64,000 nucleotides of DNA from Butyrivibrio sp. (GCF_015056685.1 NZ_SVFW01000015.1:11845-75844); one strand, 5' to 3'. Positions 35,202 through 44,292 are shown, numbered from the stretch's first letter. Notes: generated by a model from the sequence alone, not told the origin. Numbers and translations: made by a program.

Positions 35202-35657
35202 TCAGATTGCAAGTCGCCACGTTGTATTAGTTCTGGGGTCGTAGTAGAGTTTTACAACTCGTTTCATTCCCAAGACAGTGATCATACATTCAAATATGGT
35301 GGTGGAATCAGTGGCATAGATCCCATCTGCTGTTGTATAGGTGCTTTTCCTTTTGGACTCACGATATCCCTTAACAGTGAAGGTGTCATATTCTCCGTCC
35401 TCATTCATAAATCGGAACTTAAGCGGGATTATGCTACCATCTGACTTGTGTTCGCAGATCACATCTACTTCATTTATAATCTTACTCATAATAAAAATCT
35501 CATGCTCCTCATGCTTCTCATGTTCCTGATCGTCTAAAGTTTCATTCGTAAGTGCAATTTTCTTTATCTCTTTTTTCTCGCGTTCTCTCAGTGCTTCCTC
35601 AAAGCCTTTCAGGGCGGCAAAGGGTAGGAACTGGCTTGCTCTGTCTGCTCTTGGCAT
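35202..35657 (-). CDS. YolD-like protein, partner of the Y-family polymerase
   Basis: A 151-residue protein that begins MPRADRASQFLPFAALKGFE, the usual opening of clostridial proteins encoded next to a Y-family polymerase. The N-terminal half is charged with a Glu/Lys/His stretch. The second half is the beta-rich YolD region (IINEVDVICEHKSDGSIIPL). GGAGGTCG precedes the start. It lies 16 nt after the polymerase gene and should share its SOS promoter. YolD-like proteins are thought to modulate the polymerase, by analogy with UmuD/UmuC; direct proof is lacking. Confidence 0.85.
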   Translation of the reverse strand: MPRADRASQFLPFAALKGFEEALREREKKEIKKIALTNETLDDQEHEKHEEHEIFIMSKIINEVDVICEHKSDGSIIPLKFRFMNEDGEYDTFTVKGYRESKRKSTYTTADGIYATDSTTIFECMITVLGMKRVVKLYYDPRTNTTWRLAI

Positions 35658-35673
35658 GGCGACCTCCTTTTAG

Positions 35674-36963
35674 CTAAAATCCGGCCTTGTGGCCTCCAAT
35701 CTGTACATTTCTTTGTATGGAAGTGCCTGCTTCATACAGATCCATGCCCTTGATCACAGAATTTTTACCGTAGCGGTCCTTGATCTCATTTACAGACTGG
35801 AGGACCTTTCTATCTTTTTCCATTACAGACGGGTCAACAAAAAAGCTGTATTGCTCAAAACATTCGTCCAGGACAGCATTGGCACTGACATTTATCCGCC
35901 TTATGGGCACATCTCGCATGGCCGACCTGGTATAAAGCTGCACAAATGCATCCATAAGTATTCTGTAAGAGTTGGTTGTTACCTGCAAAGTGGCACTTAC
36001 TCCGGTGGGAGGAAAGGTTTCAGCACTGTATCCAATGAAAAGTGAGATATTGTTGCTTACCACATGGGCTGCTGTCATATCAAGGGAGAGCTCATCAGCC
36101 ATTTCCTTTACTATGATCAGCGCTTCATCGAAGTTATAATCCCGCATGAGCACCTGTCCACAGGATAAAGATTTGGACCGGGACTGGTAGTTTTTTATAT
36201 CCTTCATTGTGCAGGATTCCCGTCCCCAGGCATGATCAATGATGTATTCTGCATTAACGCCGAATTGCTTGTACAGAATGCTTTCCGGAAAGTGAGCTAT
36301 GTCTTTTTGGGTGTACATACCAAGAGAATTGAGGTGGCGCTGCGTTCCGGGGCCAATTCTCCAAAAGTCTGTAAGCGGGCGATGGGTCCATAGACGCTGT
36401 TTAAAAGTGTCTTCGTTTAATTCGGCAATAAAGTCCGGTGAATGTTTAGCAAGGATATCAAGGGCTACCTTGGCGAGGTACAGATTAGTACCGATACCGC
36501 AGGTAGCCCTAAGTCCCAGCTTTTCTTTTATGTCGTTCATTATCTTAAGGGCCAGATCATGAGCGGATAACCCATAGAGCCCGAGGTAGTGCGTCACGTC
36601 AAGAAAAGATTCATCGATGGAATATACATGTATGTCCTCTTTTGAAACATAGCTGAGATATATCTCGTAGATGTCGGCAGAAATATCGATATATCTCTTC
36701 ATTCTGGGAGTTGCGATTATATAGTCAAGGTGCTTGGGAATCTCATGGATCCTGCAGCGGTTTTTTATTCCAAGGGCTTTCATTGCCGGGGTGATGGCAA
36801 GGCATATAGTGCTCTTGCTCCTGTCCTTGTCAGCGACGGCAAGGAGCGTGGTCATGGGGTCCAAGCCTCTGTCTACGCATTCTACACTGGCAAAAAAGCT
36901 CTTGAGATCTATGATGAGATAACAGCGATCATCCGGTTCTATGATCTTGAAATTATTGTCCAT
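35674..36963 (-). CDS. Y-family (UmuC/UvrX-like) translesion DNA polymerase
   Basis: A 429-residue polymerase. Palm residues are in YLIIDLKSFFASVECVDRG (first Asp and steric-gate region) and in YSIDESFLDVT (catalytic Asp-Glu). The thumb has ATCGIGTNLYLAKVALDILAK, read here in parts, and the little-finger domain begins near 255. It copies past DNA lesions under SOS control. The start at 36963 is chosen because AAGGA lies 7 nt ahead; the ATG two codons upstream is too close to that site. The promoter upstream carries LexA boxes. The YolD-like gene is downstream. Confidence 0.93.
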   Translation of the reverse strand: MDNNFKIIEPDDRCYLIIDLKSFFASVECVDRGLDPMTTLLAVADKDRSKSTICLAITPAMKALGIKNRCRIHEIPKHLDYIIATPRMKRYIDISADIYEIYLSYVSKEDIHVYSIDESFLDVTHYLGLYGLSAHDLALKIMNDIKEKLGLRATCGIGTNLYLAKVALDILAKHSPDFIAELNEDTFKQRLWTHRPLTDFWRIGPGTQRHLNSLGMYTQKDIAHFPESILYKQFGVNAEYIIDHAWGRESCTMKDIKNYQSRSKSLSCGQVLMRDYNFDEALIIVKEMADELSLDMTAAHVVSNNISLFIGYSAETFPPTGVSATLQVTTNSYRILMDAFVQLYTRSAMRDVPIRRINVSANAVLDECFEQYSFFVDPSVMEKDRKVLQSVNEIKDRYGKNSVIKGMDLYEAGTSIQRNVQIGGHKAGF

Positions 36964-36985
36964 AGGCATATCCTTACTTTGAAAT

Positions 36986-37049
36986 CGAATATATGTTCCG
37001 AACATATGTTGGGTATTTTTATAATACCCCTATCGAACAAATGTTTCAA
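36986..37049 (-). promoter_or_regulatory. SOS promoter with multiple LexA boxes
   Basis: On the minus strand TTGAAA (37044-37049), a 17-nt spacer and TATTAT (37021-37026) form a good promoter. CGAACAAATGTTTC (37034-37047) lies between the hexamers and CGAACATATGTTGG (36999-37012) lies just after the expected start. Each matches 13 of 14 positions of the Gram-positive LexA consensus CGAACRNRYGTTYG. A weaker third box, CGAATATATGTTCC, adjoins at 36986-36999. The two strong boxes are 35 bp apart centre to centre. Confidence 0.8.
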
Positions 37050-37232
37050 TCGAACAGATTATAAAATTTTTGTTACAACCAGTACAATCAGAAAAATGCC
37101 GTAGAAGTCCAATAAAATGTACTGTACTTTTTATGACTCTACATATCTGCAATTATAGTACCATCAGAAATAAGAACTTTAACTTATTATTTGGAATTGG
37201 TAGAGATCAGTGTGTTTAAGGAGGGATTTGTT

Positions 37233-37610
37233 ATGGATCAGGCGTATATGACTTATAGGGAAATCAGGATAGCAGAGAATAAGAAGAGAAGACTGAAAAT
37301 AGTAAGAAGGCAGCGTTTTATGCTGGGGGCGGTTATAGCAATACTGGCTGTGATAGCCGCATTTATCGCATCTACCCTTGTGACAGAAGCTCGTTCCGAA
37401 GCTGTTAAATATAAATACTATACATCTGTCACGGTGCATTCGGGAGACACCCTGGAGAGTCTTGCTGATGAATATATTACTGAAGATTACAGAGACCATA
37501 CGTCTTATATAAGGGAGGTATGCGGAATAAATAATCTTGAAGATGCAGATTCAATTGTTGCAGGAGAGTGCATTATTTTACCGTATTATTCAGAGGAATT
37601 TAAGAAGTGA
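37233..37610 (+). CDS. Membrane-anchored LysM-domain protein (YneA-like)
   Basis: A 125-residue protein. A basic cytoplasmic start (KKRRLKIVRRQRF) leads into one transmembrane helix (about 32-52) and an extracellular LysM domain (VTVHSGDTLESLADEYI ... GECIILP). The small size, one span and one LysM resemble YneA, the SOS-induced division suppressor of Bacillus. It is divergent from the SOS-controlled polymerase, which supports this but does not prove it. No clear LexA box lies in its own proximal promoter. An AAGGAGGG site fixes the start. Confidence 0.8.
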   Translation: MDQAYMTYREIRIAENKKRRLKIVRRQRFMLGAVIAILAVIAAFIASTLVTEARSEAVKYKYYTSVTVHSGDTLESLADEYITEDYRDHTSYIREVCGINNLEDADSIVAGECIILPYYSEEFKK

Positions 37611-37695
37611 ACTACTAGTTAAAAAGAATTAAATTATTATTATAGTTTTCTAAACAGGGGTCACAGGACCGGGGTCTTCGTATAAACTATACACT

Positions 37696-40350
37696 ATGAA
37701 AAGAAAACTTTTTGCACTAATATTTATACTTTGTCTAACTGTAAGTAATTCTGTTCAGCCGGGTAATGTTTCTTATGCAAAGACAGAAGAAAGCCTGGCT
37801 GAATGGAATTTTGCGGCTTTTGGACAGGGAGTTTCGGGTAAAGAAGAAAACTCAGGATTTAAATTAAATGACGATGGCTCTGTCACTGTATGGAGTCTTA
37901 ATGGGAAAGGAAAGATTGTTCCGGCTAGTACAGATGGTCTTTCTTTTTATTATATTCCAATTCCTGCCAATAAGAATTTTACTCTTACAGCAACAGTAAA
38001 AGTTGATTCCTGGACCTTTACTAATGGCCAGGAAGGCTTTGGCCTTATGGCTGCAGACAGAGTTGGGGAACATGGTGACAAAAGCTCATTCTGGAATAAC
38101 TCATATATGGTTATGGGGACTAAGGTCGAATATTATTTTGACCCCTTGAAGGGTGAAGTTGTAAATGATGGAAATTTTGAGAAAATTACAATGAAGAACG
38201 GTCTTGGTGCACAGGAGAAAAAAGGTGTTACCAAAGAAAATCTTTCTTTATTTGAATCAAATGATACAGCTACGGTCAATCAGTTCTTTTCATCAACCAT
38301 GTACACTCTTGAGAATTCCTGCGCGAGAAAGGGATCAGGAGTATACAATCTTTGGGAAAATGAGAAAACTGGCGCTCAAAACACTATTGATGATTCAAAA
38401 TCTGAGGTCAGATTACGTATTCAGAAAAATAACACAGGTTATTTTTTGAGCTACCTCGATAATAAAGATAATGTTTTTTGCACACAAAAATTCTATGATC
38501 CAGAGGCACTAGAGCAGCTGGATGAAGAAAATGTCTACGTAGGATTTTTTGCTGCCCGCACTGTGACAGCAACTTTTAGTGATATAGATATTTCCGTTAC
38601 TGATCCTAAAAATGATGCGCCGGCAGAAGAGAGGCCTATCACCTATGTAAATCCTGATTACAAAGTTGTTTCAGCCCCATATGCAAATTCTGATCTATAT
38701 TTGTTAGAGTATGTAGGCAATGCTGACGGGTACCTTACTGTTACAAACTCATACGGAGAAAAGCTGCTTGATGAACAGGAAGTAATTGCAGGTGAGACAG
38801 TAGGCATTGAAACAATGCTTAAGGAGGGTATTAATTCCTTTAAAGTTTCTGTAACGCCTTTAGAGGATTATTTACCTGATAATGATGAATATAAGCGTCT
38901 TTCGTCATATGAGACGAAAGAATTTAATTATGCAGTGAAATATGAAACTATAAATAACGATGATAGTATATATGTCTCACCGGATGGTACACCTGAGGGA
39001 GATGGAAGCATAGGAAATGAAGTAGATATTTATACTGCTGTTAAATATGTTAAACTGGGACGGACAATTGTTCTGCAAGCAGGAGAATACAGTCTCGATG
39101 AGACAGTAACTGTGTATAGGGGAATCAATGGAACTGAAGATGCTCCTATAAATATGATGTCTGAAGGTGGAAGGGCGATATTTAATTTTAACAGTGCATG
39201 TGCCGGCTTTGTTTTTGCAGGTGATTACTGGCATGTTAAAGGAATAGATTGTACTCATTCAGGTAATGGGCAAAAGGGAATACAGGTCTCCGGAAACAGC
39301 AATATTTTGGAAGATGTGTATGCTTATGAAAATGGTAATACCGGCATTCAGTTAAGTAGATTTTTAAACAGCGACAATTATGAAAATTGGCCCTGTGACA
39401 ATCTTATTACTAATTGCATTTCATATGGTAATGCAGACTCAGGTTTTGAGGATGCTGATGGTTTTGCTGCCAAGCTGACCGTTGGTGATCGAAATATATT
39501 TAATGAGTGTATAGCTTATAACAATGCAGATGACGGCTGGGATCTGTTTGCTAAAGTTGAAACCGGAATCATTGGAAAGGTCACAATCCAGAATTGTGTG
39601 GCTTTTTCTAACGGATATGGACTTGATGGCTCAGAACAGGGAAATGGCAATGGATTTAAAATGGGCGGATCCAATATGCCTGGCCAGCATATGCTGATAA
39701 ACTCTGTTGCCTGGGGAAACAAAGCAAAGGGAATCGATTCTAACTCCGGCCCGGATATTCAGATATATGACTGCAAGTCTTTTAACAATGGTGCTAACAA
39801 TGTGGCTCTTTACACGAATAGCACACAAGATACAGCTTATTATGTGGACGGGCTTATTTCCTATAGGACTGAGAACAAGGATGTTGATGAAAAGATAACG
39901 CCTGGAGGGACTCAGAATAACGAGGATATCTATAGAAATAATAATTTCTTCTGGATAAGAGAACAGTCAAGAAATGCTGATGATGTAATAATTGAAGATG
40001 ACTGGTTTGAATCCCTTGAGGCACCGGTAGCAGATGTTAATGATCCTTTAGCTGTGGCTATGAATATGAGGACAAGCGAGGGGAGTATTGACCTGGGCTC
40101 CTTCCTAAAACTCAGCGCCAAGGGTACTTCTGAACTTGAAAATGCAAGCAAAGCTGTGGAAGAAAGCAGTGAAGAAATCTCATTAGATTCGGAAGAGGTC
40201 ATTCCCGAGAAGGAAGAAGAAATAAAAGCTGAAACGGAAGAAAATGTGGATAATACCACAGAAGAAAAGAGTCCGCTAGTGCCTATAACAATAGCAGCAA
40301 TGCTTATTTTGGCAGCTGCAATAGTAATAATTAAAGGGAGCAACACGTAA
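37696..40350 (+). CDS. Secreted, C-terminally anchored PL9-type pectate lyase (right-handed beta-helix)
   Basis: An 884-residue protein. It has a signal peptide (1-29), then a beta-sandwich-like region (about 35-310), a linker, and a parallel beta-helix (about 425-760). The helix carries YVSPDGTPEGDGS, DGFAAKLTVGDRN, NNADDGWDLFAK and GNGNGFKMGG. These Asp-rich turns match family 9 polysaccharide lyases, which bind Ca2+ and cleave polygalacturonate. The end has an Glu-rich stretch and a membrane helix (about 857-879) before a short tail, so the enzyme is held on the cell. No good Shine-Dalgarno precedes the ATG. Confidence 0.82.
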   Translation: MKRKLFALIFILCLTVSNSVQPGNVSYAKTEESLAEWNFAAFGQGVSGKEENSGFKLNDDGSVTVWSLNGKGKIVPASTDGLSFYYIPIPANKNFTLTATVKVDSWTFTNGQEGFGLMAADRVGEHGDKSSFWNNSYMVMGTKVEYYFDPLKGEVVNDGNFEKITMKNGLGAQEKKGVTKENLSLFESNDTATVNQFFSSTMYTLENSCARKGSGVYNLWENEKTGAQNTIDDSKSEVRLRIQKNNTGYFLSYLDNKDNVFCTQKFYDPEALEQLDEENVYVGFFAARTVTATFSDIDISVTDPKNDAPAEERPITYVNPDYKVVSAPYANSDLYLLEYVGNADGYLTVTNSYGEKLLDEQEVIAGETVGIETMLKEGINSFKVSVTPLEDYLPDNDEYKRLSSYETKEFNYAVKYETINNDDSIYVSPDGTPEGDGSIGNEVDIYTAVKYVKLGRTIVLQAGEYSLDETVTVYRGINGTEDAPINMMSEGGRAIFNFNSACAGFVFAGDYWHVKGIDCTHSGNGQKGIQVSGNSNILEDVYAYENGNTGIQLSRFLNSDNYENWPCDNLITNCISYGNADSGFEDADGFAAKLTVGDRNIFNECIAYNNADDGWDLFAKVETGIIGKVTIQNCVAFSNGYGLDGSEQGNGNGFKMGGSNMPGQHMLINSVAWGNKAKGIDSNSGPDIQIYDCKSFNNGANNVALYTNSTQDTAYYVDGLISYRTENKDVDEKITPGGTQNNEDIYRNNNFFWIREQSRNADDVIIEDDWFESLEAPVADVNDPLAVAMNMRTSEGSIDLGSFLKLSAKGTSELENASKAVEESSEEISLDSEEVIPEKEEEIKAETEENVDNTTEEKSPLVPITIAAMLILAAAIVIIKGSNT

Positions 40351-40369
40351 GTGTTATGCTCCCTTTTTT
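40333..40369. terminator. Terminator shared by the PL9 gene and a convergent small gene
   Basis: AAAGGGAGC (40333-40341) pairs with GCTCCCTTT (40358-40366), enclosing an AACAC/GTGTT stem with a GTAA loop. Six T follow. The stop codons of both genes lie in the hairpin. Confidence 0.8.
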
Positions 40370-40515
40370 AGCTCATTAACCAGATCTTTGAGTTTCTCTA
40401 CAGTTTTGTAGTAATCGTACCCATGAACCTTAATATGTGTATCTATATCTTCGGCAATGTATCCGTTTTTACCACCGTTGCATGTAAGAACAATATAATT
40501 TAACTCTTCCCCCAT
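40354..40515 (-). CDS. 53-residue protein of unknown function
   Basis: A short gene found by reading the minus strand. It begins MGEELNYIVLTCNGGKNGYI, continues with AEDIDTHIKVHGYDYYKTVE and ends with a charged helix (KLKDLVNELKKGA). A GGGGAGAG ribosome site lies 6 nt before the ATG, and the stop lies in a shared terminator, which supports a real gene. It looks soluble, with one strand followed by helices. I do not recognise the family. It is the only minus-strand gene between 37.2 and 45.1 kb. Confidence 0.6.
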   Translation of the reverse strand: MGEELNYIVLTCNGGKNGYIAEDIDTHIKVHGYDYYKTVEKLKDLVNELKKGA

Positions 40516-40690
40516 AAGATACTCTCCCCAAACAATAAAATCCTTAGACCTATTTTAACCGAATCTAGGGAAAATAATTATAAAAAAACTATAAAAAAAA
40601 GAATCCGAGGAAATTTTATTGCCATTTCCACAATGCGATTCGTATATATTATTGCAATCAAAAATACACGATAAGGATGGTGAAAGTATT

Positions 40691-41122
40691 ATGGGAAAGT
40701 TTATTAAGATCTTAGCTGGTATAGTTCTTGCATTATCGATGGCATTGAGTGGAAACCTGATGTCTACGAATGTATTGGCGGCAAATGACGCTGCGCTTTA
40801 CATAAGTGGCGCGAGATTTTTAACTGCACTTCATGGTCAGGCTGATGATAATAGCGAGATAGTCGTAGCCCTTTATGAGAAAAATGGTGAAGACATTGCC
40901 TATATCAACGACGGAATATCTCATGTGTACACCGATTATACTCAATCCAATACGACAATTAATGGCATTGGTGCTGTAGAGAGATATGCATTTGAAGGAA
41001 CACTGGTATTAAACTTCTTTATGGCAGGAGATATTCCATGCCTCATGACAGATGAAGGCAAGATTTATGCTTGTGAGTATCTGAATAATTATTATGTGAC
41101 ACAGATACAGAATCAGGATTAA
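40691..41122 (+). CDS. Small secreted protein of unknown function
   Basis: A 143-residue protein. The signal peptide (about 1-31) ends at VLA|AND, with a lysine near the start and a long hydrophobic core. The mature part of about 110 residues is beta-rich and acidic, with no cysteine pair that would suggest a disulfide knot. I recognise no domain. GGATGGTGA lies ahead of the start, and a possible promoter (TTGCCA at 40619, TATATA at 40643) lies upstream. A terminator follows, so it is transcribed alone. Confidence 0.75.
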   Translation: MGKFIKILAGIVLALSMALSGNLMSTNVLAANDAALYISGARFLTALHGQADDNSEIVVALYEKNGEDIAYINDGISHVYTDYTQSNTTINGIGAVERYAFEGTLVLNFFMAGDIPCLMTDEGKIYACEYLNNYYVTQIQNQD

Positions 41123-41149
41123 TAAGTTAATAACAGGCCTCTCATTATT

Positions 41150-41190
41150 AAGCTGTCATTTCAGGTGGTAAATCTGGGATGGCAGCTTTT
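41150..41190 (+). terminator. Terminator after the small secreted protein
   Basis: AAGCTGTCAT (41150-41159) pairs with ATGGCAGCTT (41179-41188) with one G-U pair; TT follows directly and the tract is short. Confidence 0.5.
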
Positions 41191-41280
41191 CATTGCTATT
41201 TACGAGCTTGGCGATTGATTTTGTGGATGATAAAATAATAATATCAAAACGTCATATAGTAGATTCAAAAGGAGAACGTC

Positions 41281-42600
41281 ATGTTTGATCCACAGATTCT
41301 AAAAGATATATTCCCTACATGTAATAATATTCTCATGATTTTTGGCTGTTGGTTTCTGTTTAAGAAATGTGGTGTTAAAAGAATATGGGCTTTGATCCCT
41401 TTTGCCAGAGAGTATCACATGGCTCTATGTGCCGACAAAGAGAAAGAGGGAAGGGTTTTTGCCGTAACTACATTTTTTTATTATCTGATCATGCTGACCC
41501 TGCTTGTTCTTGATGGGCCGGAAGAAGTTGAGCTGCTTCTTTTAATTCCGCTTATAGCCTTATATGTAACAAATGTTATTTATACGATCAGAATCTATTT
41601 AGGGCTGATCAAGATGTTTGGACTTAAAAAGAAGTGGATAATACCACTGATCATTTTCGATGGCCCGGTACTAATACTTTGGGGAGTGGCTCCAAAGTAT
41701 GTGCCTGAAAAAAAGGTAGTCCAGGTCGCTAAAAATGGTGCAAAAGAGCTTGGAAAGAACATTGTGGCTGCCTCGGAAGGACTTACGGTCAATATTACGG
41801 AGAGGACAGTCATAGACTTTTTTAGGAAAAAGACTCTGCTTAAAGACATACATATGGCAATACCAAGAGGACATATGGTACTTCTTCTTGGAGGGTCAGG
41901 AGCAGGAAAAACAACTCTGTTAAACGCAGTTACAGGCTATGAAAAAGCCGATGCCAGCGTAATGCTGGATGATAATGATGTATATAAAGATTACCAGAAA
42001 ATGAAATATGATATAGGTTTTGTTCCTCAACAGGATCTGATGAGAGGGAATGATACCGTTGAAATGACCCTCACAGATGCTGCTCTTATGAGGTTATCTG
42101 CAGATGCATCTATTATGGAAAGAGAAAACCGGATCGCAAATATGTTGGACCAGTTTGGGCTTACGGCTGTTAGGAATTCCTTAGTGGAAAAGCTTTCGGG
42201 AGGTCAAAGAAAAAGGCTGTCCATTGCCATGGAGTTTATTTCCAATCCGTCTCTTTTTATTCTTGATGAACCTGACTCAGGTCTTGATGGTGTTGTAGCA
42301 AGAAGCCTTTTTGAAAAGCTAAGGGAGATAGCGGATGAGGGAAAAATAGTTTTAGTTATAACGCACACTCCTGACAGAGTCATAGATCTTTTTGACGATG
42401 TGATCGTTTTGGCAAAGGATGCCACGAGAACAGGGCGCCTTGCCTGGTATGGACCGGTAAAAGAAGCCTATGAGTTTTTTGGCAAAAACTCAATGGAGGA
42501 GATACTTCTTTCCATAAACCAGAAGGATGAAGGCGTAGAAGGAAAAGCTGATGAATTTGTTGAGAAATATGCTGATCGCATCAAAGAAAAGGTGGGGTGA
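41281..42600 (+). CDS. ABCG-like ATPase with N-terminal membrane region
   Basis: A 439-residue fusion. Residues 1-140 carry four or so hydrophobic helices and resemble the DUF5684-like membrane module (FFKKCG, WALIPFAREYHMA). Residues 165-400 are an ABC domain with Walker A GGSGAGKTT (204-212), signature KLSGGQRKRLSIAMEF, Walker B LFILDEPDSGLDG and H-loop ITHTPDR. The signature and D-loop type are those of ABCG/ABC-2 exporters. The permease follows after 6 nt. The substrate is unknown. AAAAGGAG lies ahead of the start. Confidence 0.86.
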   Translation: MFDPQILKDIFPTCNNILMIFGCWFLFKKCGVKRIWALIPFAREYHMALCADKEKEGRVFAVTTFFYYLIMLTLLVLDGPEEVELLLLIPLIALYVTNVIYTIRIYLGLIKMFGLKKKWIIPLIIFDGPVLILWGVAPKYVPEKKVVQVAKNGAKELGKNIVAASEGLTVNITERTVIDFFRKKTLLKDIHMAIPRGHMVLLLGGSGAGKTTLLNAVTGYEKADASVMLDDNDVYKDYQKMKYDIGFVPQQDLMRGNDTVEMTLTDAALMRLSADASIMERENRIANMLDQFGLTAVRNSLVEKLSGGQRKRLSIAMEFISNPSLFILDEPDSGLDGVVARSLFEKLREIADEGKIVLVITHTPDRVIDLFDDVIVLAKDATRTGRLAWYGPVKEAYEFFGKNSMEEILLSINQKDEGVEGKADEFVEKYADRIKEKVG

Positions 42601-42606
42601 CTTTCG

Positions 42607-43551
42607 ATGAAAGAATACAAAGTCAGACATAGAGGAAGGTTTTTCCAGACACTTATTTATCTTGGAAAGTTCTTCAGAATGTTTTTATTCCAAAATGACT
42701 GGAAGGTTCTGCCCATGGCGGCAGTGATCGCAGGGCTTGTCGCATTTTCTGTAGGGCAGAATATTTACAAGACCATGGAGGGTACTCTTATGGGTACCTT
42801 TGCTATTTCCTGTATATGCATCTGGAATGGATTCTTTAATTCAATTCAGGTTATCTGCAGAGAAAGAGCTATAGTAAAAAGAGAACACAGATCAGGCCTT
42901 CACATAAGTTCCTACGTCGCTGCACATATGATATATCAGGCCTTTTTGTGCATACTGCAGGTTGTTATAACAATTGGAGTATGTATGCTTATGAGAGTGG
43001 AGATACCGCATAAAAGCCTGATAACCCCTTGGGCAGTGGTTGATTTTGGTCTGACACTTTTCCTTATAACTTATTGCGCAGATATGTTGGCGCTTTTGAT
43101 CTCAGCTTTTGCCAAGACGACTACAACAGCCATGACTATAATGCCATTTCTTTTGATCGTACAGCTGTTGTTCTCAGGAGCATTTTTCAACCTGCCGCAG
43201 GAAGCTATGCCACTTACCAATCTTACAGCTACCAAATGGGGACTGACAGCTCTTTGTGCACAGGGTGAGTATAATTCACTTCCAATGGTAAGTGTATGGA
43301 ACAGCGCCCTTAAGATGAAGGATGTGGAAGTTGAAGGAGAAAAGCCTCTTTTGACCGTTTTCAGGGAAATAGAGTCCAACAATATGAGGGATGATCTTTT
43401 GATGAAAACCGGCGAGCTTAACCAGAATCATGATTATGATTTTGATCCCGCGATCGTATTAAGATGCTGGATATGGCTTTTGATGTGGACAGTAGTCTAT
43501 GTGATCCTTACAGTTCTTCTTTTGGAGTCGATTGATAAAGACAAGAGGTGA
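42607..43551 (+). CDS. ABC-2 type (ABCG-like) transporter permease
   Basis: A 314-residue permease with a cytoplasmic N-terminus and six helices. The block SIQVICRERAIVKREHRSGLHISSY (in part) is the connecting-helix region seen in ABCG proteins, and PFLLIVQLLFSGAFFNLP is a typical late helix. A loop of about 85 residues precedes the last helix. It forms an exporter with the ATPase upstream. AAGGTGGGG serves as the ribosome site. Confidence 0.9.
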   Translation: MKEYKVRHRGRFFQTLIYLGKFFRMFLFQNDWKVLPMAAVIAGLVAFSVGQNIYKTMEGTLMGTFAISCICIWNGFFNSIQVICRERAIVKREHRSGLHISSYVAAHMIYQAFLCILQVVITIGVCMLMRVEIPHKSLITPWAVVDFGLTLFLITYCADMLALLISAFAKTTTTAMTIMPFLLIVQLLFSGAFFNLPQEAMPLTNLTATKWGLTALCAQGEYNSLPMVSVWNSALKMKDVEVEGEKPLLTVFREIESNNMRDDLLMKTGELNQNHDYDFDPAIVLRCWIWLLMWTVVYVILTVLLLESIDKDKR

Positions 43552-43608
43552 AAAAAAGGATATAGTAAATAAAGGGACAAAAACAATATAAAATGGGTGG
43601 AGATTAAA

Positions 43609-44292
43609 ATGATCAGACGTTCACAGTACAGATGCAGTTTCAAATTGCTTACAGCAGATATCTTACCGGACAACATTATAGAAAGATGTCAGGATCAGTT
43701 TAAAAAGCTTATAAGAGAGGGGAGAGTCTGCAACGCCTCTTTTTACAAGTATAACAGCATGGGATTTCTTTATCTGGAAGAGATAGTTGATGATTACAGT
43801 GAACCATATCTTTCAGTGGATCAGTATATGTATGATCTTCAGCCATATTTAAAGCCATGGCCGGAGGAGGATGGCGACAGATATTTTGCGCCTATGATCA
43901 ATGTCTATTATCACCATATTCCCGAAGAAGACCTTGAAAAATGGGAGCTTGAGCGCACTACGGATAAAAAAGAACGTGTAGGGCGAGTTGCTTTTGTTTT
44001 TCCCAAAAAGCTCCCGTCATATGTAATGCATCACACAGCAATAGTAAATGAAGGCCTCCTTAAAGGGGATAAGTATGCATATATATCACTTCATGAGAAT
44101 CTTCTTTTCTCATATTATGAAGAACCCAGAAATAATGTGAATATCAAAGGGGTGGACGAAGAGTCTGTTGTCATAAATGACTGGCTCAAAGCTGACCCGG
44201 AATCTCATTTTGATCGTGAGAAGGGCAGAGGAAGCAATTTCCTTATTATTCCTTGTCTTTTCACAGTGGACAGAGTGGATGATCTCCAATAA
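43609..44292 (+). CDS. Conserved-looking cytoplasmic protein of unknown family
   Basis: A 227-residue soluble protein with no signal peptide or membrane helix. It starts MIRRSQYRCSFKLLTADILP and contains many aromatic and acidic residues (LQPYLKPWPEEDGDRYF, HHIPEEDLEKWELE, YAYISLHENLLFSYYEEP). I do not recognise it. GGTGGAG fixes the start. It lies 57 nt after the exporter genes and 27 nt before an UlaG-like lactonase gene, so it may act with that enzyme on a sugar acid. This is context only. Confidence 0.7.
   Translation: MIRRSQYRCSFKLLTADILPDNIIERCQDQFKKLIREGRVCNASFYKYNSMGFLYLEEIVDDYSEPYLSVDQYMYDLQPYLKPWPEEDGDRYFAPMINVYYHHIPEEDLEKWELERTTDKKERVGRVAFVFPKKLPSYVMHHTAIVNEGLLKGDKYAYISLHENLLFSYYEEPRNNVNIKGVDEESVVINDWLKADPESHFDREKGRGSNFLIIPCLFTVDRVDDLQ

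Noticed and set aside
36730..37104. Plus-strand open frame over the polymerase gene and its promoter
   Set aside because: It is antisense to a well-supported polymerase and spans the LexA boxes; no ribosome site and no recognisable domain.
39930..40346. Long Ser-rich minus-strand frame under the end of the lyase gene
   Set aside because: It mirrors the Glu-rich spacer and membrane helix of the plus-strand protein; it has no promoter or ribosome site.
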